Assembly (NCBI RefSeq): GCF_000189255.1
Contig: NZ_AEVS01000062.1
Span: forward strand, 1-64,000
Length of the DNA: 64,000 nt
Origin: Vibrio brasiliensis LMG 20546
Lineage (GTDB): Bacteria; Pseudomonadota; Gammaproteobacteria; Enterobacterales; Vibrionaceae
Reading direction: 5' to 3'
Of the stretch, positions 18,512-30,264 are shown in pieces (within the stretch, counting starts at the first letter, position 1; each line of letters begins with the position of its first letter). Below the pieces are notes generated by a model that saw only the letters and a list, made by a program, of their open reading frames with translations, did not search any database and was not told where the DNA came from. The position numbers were made by a program, and so were the translations under genes.

Positions 18512-19854
18512 TGAGTAGCACTGCTGCATTTGAATTACTCTCTGAGCGAACCAGTGAGGCAATTGCATCCTTGGATTCAATCCCTGTTGCAAGGGTCACT
18601 GGCCGGCTGGTTAAGGTCAATGGCTTAATGCTGCAGGCGGTTGGTTGTCGTTTTAAGCTTGAGCAACGCTGTCTGGTTGAAACCGCGGAAGGTGACATGA
18701 TTGAGGCTCAGGTTGTTGGCTTCGACCACACCATCGCTTATCTGATGCCGATTCGTCGTTTAGGGGGATTGTTCGCAGGTGCCAAGGTGATTCCGTTGCA
18801 AGGTGATAGTACGGTTCAGTTGAGTGATCAGTGGTTAGGTAGGGTGCTCAATGGTCTGGGAGAAGCGATGGATGACGGACCTGCATTGCAGGGTGGTGAA
18901 CGAGTTTCTCTTGATCCTACTCCGATAAACCCATTGAAACGTAGACCAGTCGATTCGCCGCTTAACGTCGGTGTCAGAGCCATTAATGGATTAATGACCG
19001 TTGGTAAAGGTCAGCGTATCGGCCTGATGGCGGGTAGTGGTGTAGGTAAAAGTGTCCTGATGGGCATGATTAGCCAGAACACAGAAGCGGACGTGATAGT
19101 CGTCGGTCTGATCGGTGAGCGAGGACGGGAAGTTCGCGAGTTTATTGAACGCAACCTGACTGAGGAAGCTCGCAAAAAAGCGATTATCATTGCCGCTCCA
19201 GCAGATGAATCACCGCTGATGCGCCTTCGTGCAACTTTGCTCTGTCACCGGGTATCCGAGTATTTTCGTGATAAAGGCAAAGATGTGTTACTTATGATGG
19301 ACTCCCTGACCAGATATGCCATGGCACAGCGCGAAATTGCCCTTTCACTGGGCGAGCCTCCTGCCAGCCGTGGTTATCCGCCATCTGTATTCAATGTTCT
19401 GCCTCAGCTACTTGAGCGAGCGGGTAATAGCGCAAATCAGGACGGTAGTTTAACCGCCATTTATACCATTCTGGCGGCAGGAGACGATCAGCAGGATCCG
19501 GTGGTTGACTCTGCCCGTGCGATTCTCGATGGCCATGTTGTGTTGTCACGTAAACTGGCGGAACAGGGACATTATCCCGCTATCGACATTAATGCCTCGG
19601 TGAGTCGATGTATGACCGCCTGTTCTCAACCAGCACATCTAACGCTAGCGAGTGAGTTCCGAAAGACCTACGCCAGCTATTTACAAGTTAAAGAACTATT
19701 ACCACTTGGTGGCTATCAACCAGGGCAAGATCCTGAATTAGATCGTTCCGTCGCACTCTATCCGCAGCTAGTCGCTTATCTTCAGCAGTCACAGCACTGC
19801 TCAGTGGATTATCAGCAGAGCCTGACAGAGCTAGCGCAGCTATTTCAACAGTAG
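18511..19854 (+). CDS. fliI: Lateral flagellar export ATPase FliI
   Basis: 447 residues. The catalytic domain has Walker A GLMAGSGVGKSVLMG (near residue 170), Walker B LLMMDSLTRYAMAQREI and the ATP synthase signature-like PPSVFNVLPQLLERAGN. FliI is the hexameric ATPase that unloads chaperones at the export gate. It starts with TAATG overlap on fliH and ends 11 bases before fliJ. Confidence 0.95.
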   Translation: MSSTAAFELLSERTSEAIASLDSIPVARVTGRLVKVNGLMLQAVGCRFKLEQRCLVETAEGDMIEAQVVGFDHTIAYLMPIRRLGGLFAGAKVIPLQGDSTVQLSDQWLGRVLNGLGEAMDDGPALQGGERVSLDPTPINPLKRRPVDSPLNVGVRAINGLMTVGKGQRIGLMAGSGVGKSVLMGMISQNTEADVIVVGLIGERGREVREFIERNLTEEARKKAIIIAAPADESPLMRLRATLLCHRVSEYFRDKGKDVLLMMDSLTRYAMAQREIALSLGEPPASRGYPPSVFNVLPQLLERAGNSANQDGSLTAIYTILAAGDDQQDPVVDSARAILDGHVVLSRKLAEQGHYPAIDINASVSRCMTACSQPAHLTLASEFRKTYASYLQVKELLPLGGYQPGQDPELDRSVALYPQLVAYLQQSQHCSVDYQQSLTELAQLFQQ

Positions 19855-19865
19855 GCGAGGGGAAA

Positions 19866-20303
19866 ATGCAGGCGAAGTTACAAGCGATTGAGAAGTTTCA
19901 GAAAATTCAGCAACAGCAGCGTGATGCCATGTCTCAACAGCTTGAGACAAAGCGTCAGCAGCAAGCTGCCGCAGCAGAAAAACTTAACCAACTTGCTAAC
20001 TTGAAACAGCAAACCTCACCTTGGTTGAGCTGCGGCGAGGTTAATCGAGAAGTATTACTTAACTACAGTCGCGTTGATCAGATGTTGAGAAAGTTAATCA
20101 ATCACCAGCAGCACGAACAAGCGCTAATGCAAGCGGAATGCGCGTCTTTGCAAAACCAATTGCAGAGTAAGCACCTCAAAGTCAAAGGTATCGAGTCGAC
20201 GCTTGAGCGTTGGCAGAACGAGTACCAGTCACAGCAGCTAAAACGTCAGGAACTGGCATTAGAAGAGCTTATCAATCATAGGTTTGCGGTTAAGAGCAAC
20301 TAG
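19866..20303 (+). CDS. fliJ: Lateral flagellar export stalk protein FliJ
   Basis: 145 residues, almost entirely a Gln/Lys/Glu-rich coiled coil without membrane or signal segments, as for FliJ, which fits as a stalk into the FliI hexamer. It has a GAGGGGAAA ribosome site. The sequence is poorly conserved in this family, so the name leans on position after fliI and on the coiled-coil pattern. Confidence 0.85.
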   Translation: MQAKLQAIEKFQKIQQQQRDAMSQQLETKRQQQAAAAEKLNQLANLKQQTSPWLSCGEVNREVLLNYSRVDQMLRKLINHQQHEQALMQAECASLQNQLQSKHLKVKGIESTLERWQNEYQSQQLKRQELALEELINHRFAVKSN

Positions 20304-20355
20304 TCGGTTGTTGCATTGCTTGGTAAAGCTTATCCATGGAGGAAGAGGCGTTGTT

Positions 20356-21744
20356 ATGCCTAAGTTGAAAGACGCGAATGTCTTAATCATCAAAGAGTAT
20401 CCCAATCGTTACATCAGCATTTCTAGTCTATTGCTTTCTCTAGGGATCAAGCCTTACCGAATGATCAATCTCAATGATCCAATTGAAGCGGTAAAGCGCA
20501 CCTTCCACCAACGATTTGATGTTCTGATTTGTGATCAGAACTATCGCGACAACCAACTTAAAGCGGCGGATATCATTGCTCAACTGCGCGCGGCAAAAGT
20601 CATAGATCAGGGGACAGTGATCGTGATGGATTGCCGAGCTGAAGTTTGCAAAGACTATTCATATTATCTGGCCGACATTCCGCTTCATCCAGAATCTAAC
20701 CAACGTGATGTTACTGATCGACTCCGTACCGAATACGAGCGTAAAAACAAGGTTTGGCCCTTACTCAATCGAACGCCAAGTCAGAGTGAACAGGATATGG
20801 AAAAGCGCTATCAGTTTTTCGAACAGCACTACCCTGAATGGCAATACGACTTAACTCTGAGCCGCGGTCATTACTATTTGTTAAACCAACAGACTAAGTA
20901 CGCGACCGAGTTGTACGGAGCGTTAATTAAGCAGAATGCTAAGAAAGACCTCACCTTAGAGATCTGTTACTTCCTTAATGCACTGGCTCTAAACGGTCAG
21001 CAAAAAGAGGCATTAGCACTGCATACTAAGTTTGCCTCTGGTAAGCGCAAGTTGGGGCAGCCACTGACAGAGATGGGAGCCATGTTACAACTAGCCCATG
21101 GTCATCTGGTCGATGCGTATCAGCTACTGTCTTTTTCTCAACAGCGCTACGGAACGAACCTGACTCAAAGAACGGGACTCGCTCTGATTGGAATTGCTGT
21201 TGGCAAGTATGATCAGGCGTTGGAACTGTTTTCGAACAATCTGATGTGTGCTAAGCAACTCAATCAAGATGTTGCCCAGCACATGCTGAACTATTTGTTT
21301 GCACTGGTTATGTCCTGGAGTGTCAATCAGGATGCGTCTGCCTTGTATCAAAAGAAGTTTGCTCAGCTTAGCCAACAGCTATCGAGTAGTCGTCTTTCTG
21401 AGTCACAAAGCGTCCAACTCGCTCTATTGAATGTGCATGCCGACTGTTTGTTGGCCAAAGGGTATCGAGCCAGTACGGAAAGTTTACTGATTAGTTTTGA
21501 TAGCCTTAACAGCAATACCAGTCAAAGCTGTCAGCTTCATGCTCTATATATCAGCGCATTATTTGCAAAGGAGTCTACGTTCAATCGTCTCCGCAAAGAG
21601 ATTAGCCAGCGTAAGATCGTTTACATGTTTGACCCTTTAGCCGCACTTAACGGTGAGCTGGTAAAGCAACTCGGCTGGAAGCACTTTTGTTCTGCGATGG
21701 CAGGAGTAATGCCAGTTACATCCCAGTATCCACGTTATGCCTGA
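20356..21744 (+). CDS. Receiver-like protein with C-terminal helical repeats
   Basis: 462 residues from MPKLKDANVLII, after a GGAGGAAG ribosome site. Residues 5-130 look like a response-regulator receiver: a beta strand ANVLIIKEY and an Asp at the end of FDVLICDQNYRD that aligns with the phospho-acceptor. The Thr/Ser strand reads TVIVMDCRAE and no Lys-Pro is visible, so phosphorylation is doubtful. Residues about 150-430 are helical with TPR-like spacing (AYQLLSFSQQRYG, YDQALELF). It follows fliJ by 52 bases on the same strand. Possible scaffold or regulator for the lateral system; this is inference. Confidence 0.7.
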   Translation: MPKLKDANVLIIKEYPNRYISISSLLLSLGIKPYRMINLNDPIEAVKRTFHQRFDVLICDQNYRDNQLKAADIIAQLRAAKVIDQGTVIVMDCRAEVCKDYSYYLADIPLHPESNQRDVTDRLRTEYERKNKVWPLLNRTPSQSEQDMEKRYQFFEQHYPEWQYDLTLSRGHYYLLNQQTKYATELYGALIKQNAKKDLTLEICYFLNALALNGQQKEALALHTKFASGKRKLGQPLTEMGAMLQLAHGHLVDAYQLLSFSQQRYGTNLTQRTGLALIGIAVGKYDQALELFSNNLMCAKQLNQDVAQHMLNYLFALVMSWSVNQDASALYQKKFAQLSQQLSSSRLSESQSVQLALLNVHADCLLAKGYRASTESLLISFDSLNSNTSQSCQLHALYISALFAKESTFNRLRKEISQRKIVYMFDPLAALNGELVKQLGWKHFCSAMAGVMPVTSQYPRYA

Positions 21745-21768
21745 CACTAAACGACACCACGTTTAGTG
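21745..21768 (+). terminator. Hairpin after the fliE-J operon
   Basis: CACTAAACG-ACACCA-CGTTTAGTG is a perfect 9-base inverted repeat just after the stop of the preceding gene. The U-rich run follows only after about 10 bases, so it may be a weak terminator or an mRNA end-protecting hairpin. Confidence 0.45.
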
Positions 21769-21900
21769 ATATTAAACCGTTTTTATAACTCTGGAATCCA
21801 GTCAACGAAATTGCGCTTCCAAGCTGATCTAGGCCAATTAGATTGTTAGAATCACCAGCCTCGAGATGAATTTATAGTAACGCGTTGTATTTTAATTATT

Positions 21901-22869
21901 ATGAAATCCAGTAATTTGACAGTGGCGGTATCTGGCGTAGCAGGAACGCGCTTTCTTAACCTATCGCCAACGACTATCCGCCGAATCAAGTTAAGTCTGT
22001 TGTTTGCTATTCTGGTGTTTGGTGCTCTGGTCACAGTGCTGGTTTTAAAAATAGGTAGTGCGGCTGACTCACAACGTCAGGTTCAGCAGTTATCTGACAA
22101 AGCTCAACAGCTTGAACAGCTATTAGCGGAAAAAGAGCTACAACTTACTCAGCAGCTCAATGATAAAGAGCAGTTAAAGCAAGAGCTGGTGTATGTAGAG
22201 CAGAAACTAACGGGTATTGAGTCTGCGATGTCGTTGCCAGATGAGGCGTTAGAGCTACGCGAACGCGCCGATATCGCAGCACTGAGTACCGCAGCTCGTC
22301 ACCAGATGTTGCAACTGATCCCGAGTGGTAAGCCAGTTAAAGTGGGTTACCTCTCTTCTAAATATGGCCGTCGAACGCATCCAGTAAAGAAAACCTGGAA
22401 GATGCATCGTGGTATTGATTACGCGGTGAATATTGGGACGCCGATTTATGCACCAGCGGATGGCGTTGTTGAGTTAACGCGCAAGAGTAATAAAGGGTCT
22501 GGTAACTTTCTGCGACTTATACACTCATTTGGATTTACTTCATCGTACTCTCACTTAAAGGCTTTCAAAGTAAAACCAGGAGAGTACGTAAAAAAAGGTG
22601 ACCTGATTGCCCTGTCTGGAAATACTGGTCTGTCGACGGGTTACCATCTTCATTATGAAGTTCGCTTGGTCGGACGTGCACTTGACCCACTGCCATTTAC
22701 TCAATGGGAAATGAATAACTTTGCCGCGATTTTTGAATCGAATAAGGACGTAAAATGGGACTATTTAGTAAACAAAATAGAGAACCGAATCGCCACCTCA
22801 CACAGACTGTCATCGCTGACGGAGCCGACATCAGTGGAGAGCTCAAACTTACTTGTAACATCCAAATAG
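21901..22869 (+). CDS. M23 (LytM-type) peptidoglycan endopeptidase, membrane-anchored
   Basis: 322 residues. A short cytosolic N-terminus, one membrane segment (about 30-50), a coiled coil rich in Gln/Leu/Glu (about 57-115), then an M23 domain (about 150-270). The zinc ligands are visible: MHRGID with His near 168 and Asp near 172, and HLH at 249-251. The active site looks complete. M23 proteins of this kind cut peptide crosslinks in the wall and are often paired with bactofilins. Here the last 115 bases overlap the bactofilin gene in another frame. Confidence 0.9.
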   Translation: MKSSNLTVAVSGVAGTRFLNLSPTTIRRIKLSLLFAILVFGALVTVLVLKIGSAADSQRQVQQLSDKAQQLEQLLAEKELQLTQQLNDKEQLKQELVYVEQKLTGIESAMSLPDEALELRERADIAALSTAARHQMLQLIPSGKPVKVGYLSSKYGRRTHPVKKTWKMHRGIDYAVNIGTPIYAPADGVVELTRKSNKGSGNFLRLIHSFGFTSSYSHLKAFKVKPGEYVKKGDLIALSGNTGLSTGYHLHYEVRLVGRALDPLPFTQWEMNNFAAIFESNKDVKWDYLVNKIENRIATSHRLSSLTEPTSVESSNLLVTSK

Positions 22870-23210
22870 ATGGTCGAGTAACAGGTAGTATTGAGACTGA
22901 CAGAACGGTAACTATTAGCGCTACGGGTTCAGTAGAAGGTTCAGTTAAAGCGGAACGATTAGTGGTTAACGGCCATTTTCGTGGCAAGGTTTACACCAAG
23001 AGCGTTGAAATACTTGAAGATGGTCGCTTAGAAGGTGAAGTCTCTGCTGGTGAGTTTACCATTCAGAAAGGTGGTGTATTCCTGGGCAACTCTAAAAACG
23101 TTACCGCAGAAGAGGTTGTGACTATCGACTCAGTGACCAAGATAACTGCAAGTCAGAATAACAGTGATAAAGGTAACGACAAAAAAGGCAAAGTTGAGCA
23201 GTGTGCCTAA
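22755..23210 (+). CDS. Bactofilin (polymer-forming cytoskeletal protein)
   Basis: 151 residues. The central domain (about 20-120) shows the regular Gly/Val beta-helix repeats of bactofilins (GADISGELKLTCNIQIDGRV, then GSVEGSVKAERLVVNGHFRG). N- and C-terminal tails are short and polar. Bactofilins polymerise without nucleotides and localise wall enzymes. The gene starts 115 bases before the end of the M23 gene, in a different frame, so the two are certainly co-transcribed and probably coupled. Confidence 0.92.
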   Translation: MGLFSKQNREPNRHLTQTVIADGADISGELKLTCNIQIDGRVTGSIETDRTVTISATGSVEGSVKAERLVVNGHFRGKVYTKSVEILEDGRLEGEVSAGEFTIQKGGVFLGNSKNVTAEEVVTIDSVTKITASQNNSDKGNDKKGKVEQCA

Positions 23211-23254
23211 CTCACCTCAGCTAGCAACTATGCATCCAAGTCATAGCCCTAACG

Positions 23255-23280
23255 AAAAACCGCCTGTTGGCGGTTTTTTT
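23255..23280 (+). terminator. Rho-independent terminator after bactofilin
   Basis: AACCGCC-TGTT-GGCGGTT followed by seven T. It closes the M23-bactofilin transcript. Confidence 0.9.
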
Positions 23281-23286
23281 GTATCA

Positions 23287-23349
23287 GTCCTCTCTCTTGA
23301 GAGGACAGACACCTCAAAGAATGAAATTAGGATGAGGTGTTGATACCTC
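23287..23349. repeat. REP-like palindromes left of the RAYT gene
   Basis: A perfect hairpin GTCCTCTC-TCTT-GAGAGGAC (23287-23306) runs into GGACAGACACC (23303-23313). ACACCTC at 23309-23315 can pair with GAGGTGT at 23334-23340, and GAGGT-N6-ACCTC (23334-23349) forms another small hairpin. Such palindromes are the usual substrates of RAYT transposases. Confidence 0.65.
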
Positions 23350-23432
23350 TACCAAAAGTCACCGCATCATGGGTTGCTGTGTTGTCTACACTGCCTTAAC
23401 TTGGATGAATCCCTCCTCCAATGAGATTTGAG

Positions 23433-24395
23433 ATGACAACAGCAAGAAAGCAACAGGTGTGCGTTGATGCAACTCCCTACTACCACTGCGTCTCTCGTTG
23501 TGTCAGGCGCAGCTTTCTATGTGGTGAAGACCCACTTACCAACAAAAGTTATCAGCACCGAAGAGCTTGGGTTGAACGCAAAATTACGACGCTCTCACAG
23601 ATATACTGCATAGACATTTGTGCCTACGCTATTATGAGTAATCACTACCATCTGGTGGTTCATATCAATCGAGCTAAAGCCCAAAAATTATCGGATTACG
23701 AAGTTGTTGAACGCTGGCGGCAAGAGCATAAGATGCCCGCTTTAGTCTCTCGTTGGCTTAATGGTCAGCTCACCAGCAAAGCAGAGATGGAAGTGTGCTC
23801 AGCGATAATAGATTCGTGGCGTCAACGTTTGTGGAACCTGAGTTGGTTTATGAAAGAGCTTAACTTTGACATTGCTTGTCAAGCCAACAAGGAGGATGAT
23901 TGCAAAGGCCACTTTTGGGAAAGCCGTTTTAAAAGCCAGGCGCTGCTTGATGAAAAAGCGCTTCTGGCCGCAATGACTTATGTAGACTTAAACCCATTAA
24001 GAGCGGGCGAAGCTAAGACCCCTGAAACCTCTGACTACACATCCATTCAAGCTCGACTAGAAGCATTAAACAAGCAGCAAGAGTCTGCCCCATGCCTTCA
24101 TCCATTTATTGGGGCTACAACGAATGAGCGAGTTGATGGGATCACATATCGTCTTATGGATTATATCGAGTTAGTCGATTGGAGCGCTCGTTTATATCGG
24201 GAAGACAAAGCCAGCTTAGCCGAAAGCACCCCACCAATATTACAACGTCTTAATATCAACCAGCTCAAATGGCTTGAGGCTTGTACAAAACTAGAACGAC
24301 AGCGAATTACTGCCGTGGGTTGCAGTCAGAATGTTATTCACGCCAAACGGATGTTAAGTCGAAAGAGGCTTAATCTTCTTCGGTTGGATAGCTAA
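23433..24395 (+). mobile_element. REP-associated tyrosine transposase (RAYT, Y1_Tnp family)
   Basis: About 320 residues from MTTARKQQV; an ATG at 23421 is also possible. The N-terminal Y1 transposase domain has the HUH motif as HYH (residues 71-73, context MSNHYHLVVH) and the usual opening YYHCVSRCVRRSFLCG. The catalytic Tyr should be one of the residues in the following helix region. RAYTs are single-copy domesticated relatives of IS200/IS605 transposases that handle REP palindromes. GGACAGAC-type inverted repeats flank it on both sides. The frame is intact. Confidence 0.85.
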
Positions 24396-27179
<2,784 letters not shown>

Positions 27180-27212
27180 GTCATTGCTTTAATTCCTTTA
27201 TCTAGATAAAGC

Positions 27213-27246
27213 AAAGGGTATCAAGTTAATGCTTGATACCCTTTTT
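27213..27246 (+). terminator. Terminator after the glucosidase gene
   Basis: AAAGGGTATCAAG-N6-CTTGATACCC followed by five T. Confidence 0.85.
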
Positions 27247-27322
27247 GCATTGCGGCCAGTTGGGACAGTCCGATGCTTCGGTTGAGGCATTGCTTTGGAA
27301 CAAGGCAGGAGCATTAGATACG

Positions 27323-27352
27323 AAAAAGCCTCATCGTGTGATGAGGCTTTTT
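27323..27352 (-). terminator. Terminator of tRNA-Asn
   Basis: AAAAAGCCTCATC-GTGT-GATGAGGCTTTTT is a long perfect palindrome just downstream of the tRNA on the minus strand. It could act in both directions. Confidence 0.85.
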
Positions 27353-27359
27353 CTAAATT

Positions 27360-27435
27360 TGGCTCCCCCTGCGGGACTCGAACCTGCGACATACGGATTA
27401 ACAGTCCGCCGTTCTACCAACTGAACTAAGGGGGA
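27360..27435 (-). tRNA. tRNA-Asn (anticodon GTT)
   Basis: 76 bases on the minus strand. The acceptor arms TCCCCCT/AGGGGGA pair, the anticodon loop reads CTGTTAA with anticodon GTT, the T arm contains GGTTCGAGTCC, and the 3' CCA is encoded in the genome. A strong promoter and terminator flank it, so it is a single-gene unit. Confidence 0.95.
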
Positions 27436-27454
27436 ATTGCTTTTTGCGCTGCGA

Positions 27455-27483
27455 ATATTAGCGAGCACCTGTAAAGGTGTCAA
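27455..27483 (-). promoter_or_regulatory. Sigma70 promoter of tRNA-Asn
   Basis: On the minus strand TTGACA and TAATAT are separated by exactly 17 bases, and the -10 box ends about 20 bases before the mature tRNA 5' end. A near-consensus stable-RNA promoter. Confidence 0.88.
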
Positions 27484-27914
27484 CTGCCTGAAAGGAAAAT
27501 AACTGAATTAAATTTAAGAAAAATGTCTTTACTTTTCTGTAGCCCTTATCAAATAAGGGCTATATTTACTTATCCACCAAAATTGTGGATAACTATGTGT
27601 GTTAAATTTGAGTAACTCAAAAAAGCTTTATTTTTGCAAGGAGTGCGGTTGTTTCTAGATTGATCTAATGACTTGCCAGATAAGGAGTTTCTGAAAATAT
27701 CAACTATTTTTTACAAAATCTGATGATCAACCGGAACTGTGGATTGAATGCAAAAAAGAGAAAAAATGTGAATAAGCTGTGAATGCTTTAAGGGTGATTT
27801 TAGAGAGAACTCTCTAGCAGGGCGAAGAATAATATCAGGATTGACGGCAATGATCTAGCCGTTAAGTGTGAGTTTAAACAAAACAGCGATTAATTTTTTA
27901 ATCGGCTCTTGAGT

Positions 27915-27930
27915 CTGTATATATATACAG
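27915..27930 (+). promoter_or_regulatory. LexA (SOS) box of uvrB
   Basis: CTGTATATATATACAG is a perfect match to the gammaproteobacterial LexA operator CTGT-N8-ACAG with the preferred alternating TA core. It ends 42 bases before the uvrB ATG. Confidence 0.93.
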
Positions 27931-27972
27931 ACACAATAGAAGACCTCCCTCTGCCACGGATAGAGATACGAC

Positions 27973-30003
27973 ATGAGTAAAGTATTTGATTTAGTGTCTG
28001 ATTATCAACCTTCTGGTGATCAACCGACCGCTATCAGCCAGTTGCTGGATGGTCTGGATTCTGGCTTAGCACACCAAACATTACTGGGTGTAACGGGCTC
28101 AGGTAAGACATTTACTCTAGCGAACGTGATTGCTACGGCTCAGCGACCAGCAATTTTGCTGGCGCCGAATAAAACATTGGCTGCTCAGCTTTATGGTGAG
28201 ATGAAATCCTTCTTTCCAAACAATGCGGTTGAATATTTCGTCTCTTACTATGACTACTATCAGCCAGAAGCTTATGTCCCGACTACCGACACCTTTATTG
28301 AAAAAGATGCTTCGGTCAACGCGCATATCGAGCAGATGCGCCTTTCGGCAACAAAAGCGCTGCTAGAAAGAAAAGACGCCATCATTGTTGCTTCGGTCTC
28401 TGCGATTTATGGTTTGGGTGACCCAGAGTCCTATCTCAAGATGATGTTACATATTCGTCGTGGTGACGTAATGGATCAAAGGGATATTCTGCGTCGCCTG
28501 GCTGAGTTGCAGTATAGCCGCAACGATGTCGCATTTGAGCGTGGTCAGTTCCGTGTGCGTGGTGAAGTGATCGATATTTTCCCTGCCGAATCTGATCAAG
28601 ATGCGGTACGGATTGAAATGTTCGACGATGAAATCGACTGTATCAGTGTGTTTGATCCTTTAACAGGTGCGGTCAAGCAGCGCGATTTGGCTCGTTATAC
28701 CATCTATCCGAAAACGCACTATGTGACACCAAGAGAGCGAATCCTTGATGCGATTGAGGAGATTAAGGTTGAGCTGGAAGGGCGTAAGAAGTATCTGCTC
28801 GATAACAATAAGTTGCTCGAAGAACAGCGTATTTCCCAGCGAACTCAGTTCGATATTGAAATGATGAACGAGCTTGGGTTCTGTTCAGGTATTGAAAACT
28901 ACTCCCGTTACCTCAGTGGTCGTAACGAGGGTGAGCCGCCACCGACCTTGTTTGACTACTTGCCTCACGATGGTCTGTTGATTATTGATGAGTCCCACGT
29001 CACCGTGCCTCAAATTGGCGCTATGTACAAAGGTGACCGCTCGCGTAAAGAGACGCTGGTGGAGTTTGGTTTCCGATTACCATCTGCGCTTGATAACCGT
29101 CCGCTTAAATTTGATGAGTTTGAATCTCTTGCACCACAAACCATTTTTGTTTCGGCTACGCCAGGTAACTACGAACTAGAAAAGTCTGATGGTGAAGTGG
29201 CCGATCAGGTGGTGCGTCCGACGGGTCTGCTGGATCCACAATTGGAAGTGCGCCCGGTCGCGACTCAGGTCGACGATTTACTATCGGAAATTCGCCTTCG
29301 CTCGGCTAAAGATGAACGTGTCCTGGTGACAACGTTAACTAAGCGTATGGCTGAGGACCTCACCGAATACCTTACTGAGCACGACGTTAAAGTCCGTTAC
29401 TTGCATTCAGATATCGATACAGTAGAACGTGTCGAAATCATTCGGGACTTGCGTCTTGGTGAGTTCGATGTACTGGTTGGTATCAACTTATTGCGAGAAG
29501 GTCTCGATATGCCGGAAGTATCTCTGGTTGCGATTCTTGATGCGGACAAAGAAGGTTTCCTCCGTTCTGAACGTTCACTGATTCAGACAATTGGTCGTGC
29601 TGCGCGAAACGTGTCAGGTAAAGCGATTTTGTATGCTGACCGGATCACTAAATCGATGGAAAAAGCGATGGGTGAAACCAATCGTCGTCGTGAAAAACAA
29701 CAGCAGTACAATGAGAAAATGGGTATCGAACCTCAGGCTCTTAAACGTAATGTGAAAGACATTATGGAACTGGGTGATATCACTAAGAGTAAGAAGCAGC
29801 GTACCAGCAAAGCAGTGCCTCTCTCTAAGGTCGCTGAACCATCGCAAAGCTACGATGTGATGACCCCTCAGCAGCTCGATAAAGAGATTGCGAAACTTGA
29901 AGCTCAAATGTATCAGCATGCTCAGGATCTTGAGTTTGAACTGGCAGCAGAAAAGCGTGACCAGATCGACCAGTTACGCAAGAAGTTTATTGCTAATAGC
30001 TAA
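27973..30003 (+). CDS. uvrB: UvrABC excinuclease subunit B
   Basis: 676 residues, normal UvrB length. Walker A is [10 protein letters not shown] (near residue 40), followed by the beta-hairpin region [12 protein letters not shown], helicase motif VI-type QTIGRAARN and the C-terminal UVR domain (ELEAQMYQ..., about 635-670) that contacts UvrC. UvrB verifies DNA damage delivered by UvrA and recruits UvrC. A LexA box lies just upstream, so it is SOS-induced. It ends beside the qrr1 terminator, which faces it. Confidence 0.97.
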   Translation: MSKVFDLVSDYQPSGDQPTAISQLLDGLDSGLAHQTLLGVTGSGKTFTLANVIATAQRPAILLAPNKTLAAQLYGEMKSFFPNNAVEYFVSYYDYYQPEAYVPTTDTFIEKDASVNAHIEQMRLSATKALLERKDAIIVASVSAIYGLGDPESYLKMMLHIRRGDVMDQRDILRRLAELQYSRNDVAFERGQFRVRGEVIDIFPAESDQDAVRIEMFDDEIDCISVFDPLTGAVKQRDLARYTIYPKTHYVTPRERILDAIEEIKVELEGRKKYLLDNNKLLEEQRISQRTQFDIEMMNELGFCSGIENYSRYLSGRNEGEPPPTLFDYLPHDGLLIIDESHVTVPQIGAMYKGDRSRKETLVEFGFRLPSALDNRPLKFDEFESLAPQTIFVSATPGNYELEKSDGEVADQVVRPTGLLDPQLEVRPVATQVDDLLSEIRLRSAKDERVLVTTLTKRMAEDLTEYLTEHDVKVRYLHSDIDTVERVEIIRDLRLGEFDVLVGINLLREGLDMPEVSLVAILDADKEGFLRSERSLIQTIGRAARNVSGKAILYADRITKSMEKAMGETNRRREKQQQYNEKMGIEPQALKRNVKDIMELGDITKSKKQRTSKAVPLSKVAEPSQSYDVMTPQQLDKEIAKLEAQMYQHAQDLEFELAAEKRDQIDQLRKKFIANS

Positions 30004-30020
30004 TTGAAGAGAGCGGAAAT

Positions 30021-30115
30021 AAAAAAAGCCAATAGACATTTAGTTCTATTGGCTGAATTTGTGAATACAAAATTCACTAACAACGTCAGTTGGCTAGGTG
30101 ACCCGTTAGGGTCAT
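30021..30115 (-). ncRNA. qrr1: Quorum-sensing small RNA Qrr1
   Basis: On the minus strand, about 95 bases. It opens with a GACCCTAACGGGTC hairpin, then the invariant Qrr core GCCAACTGACGTTGTTAG that pairs with luxR/hapR-type and aphA mRNAs through Hfq, a second stem-loop GTGAAT...ATTCAC, and a strong terminator AGCCAATAGA-N8-TCTATTGGCT followed by seven T. It is divergent from luxO, where qrr1 lies in other vibrios, and has a sigma54 promoter at the right distance. The core and terminator are what I directly see; the 5' end is estimated from the promoter. Confidence 0.95.
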
Positions 30116-30125
30116 CTATACGTAT

Positions 30126-30142
30126 AGCATATAGCGTGCCAA
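30126..30142 (-). promoter_or_regulatory. Sigma54 promoter of qrr1
   Basis: On the minus strand TTGGCACGCTATATGCT gives the -24 GG and -12 GC with exactly 10 bases between. The expected start is near 30115, matching the Qrr1 5' hairpin. Confidence 0.92.
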
Positions 30143-30202
30143 TAAAATCAAGGGGGAAATGAGCTCTAATTCACTCTATTCGGCCTTTTTTGGGGGTTTA
30201 AA

Positions 30203-30222
30203 TTGCAAATTGCAAAGCGCAA
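30203..30222. promoter_or_regulatory. LuxO binding sites upstream of qrr1
   Basis: TTGCAAATTGCAA (30203-30215) fits the LuxO consensus TTGCA-N3-TGCAA exactly. A second, overlapping copy TTGCAAAGCGCAA (30210-30222) has one mismatch. They lie about 60-80 bases upstream of the qrr1 sigma54 promoter and close to the luxO start, so LuxO may also control its own gene. Confidence 0.85.
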
Positions 30223-30264
30223 TGCAATGATTATACAAGATGCAATGAAACCATTGGCTAGGTT

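Larger units (their letters stand above)
27436..27972. other. tRNA-Asn / uvrB intergenic region
   Basis: 537 bases holding the tRNA promoter (27455-27483), a palindrome AGCCCTTAT-CAA-ATAAGGGCT at 27541-27561 of unknown role with a weak U-run, and the uvrB LexA box at 27915-27930. The middle part is AT-rich and shows no supported gene. Confidence 0.7.

Noticed and set aside
23433-24395. Complete IS200/IS605 insertion sequence
   Set aside because: The protein is of the RAYT group; there is no tnpB and no clean element ends or target repeats.
27233-27424. 63-residue open frame across the tRNA-Asn region
   Set aside because: It reads through the terminator and the antisense of the tRNA; its protein-like tail is the translated tRNA complement often misannotated in databases.
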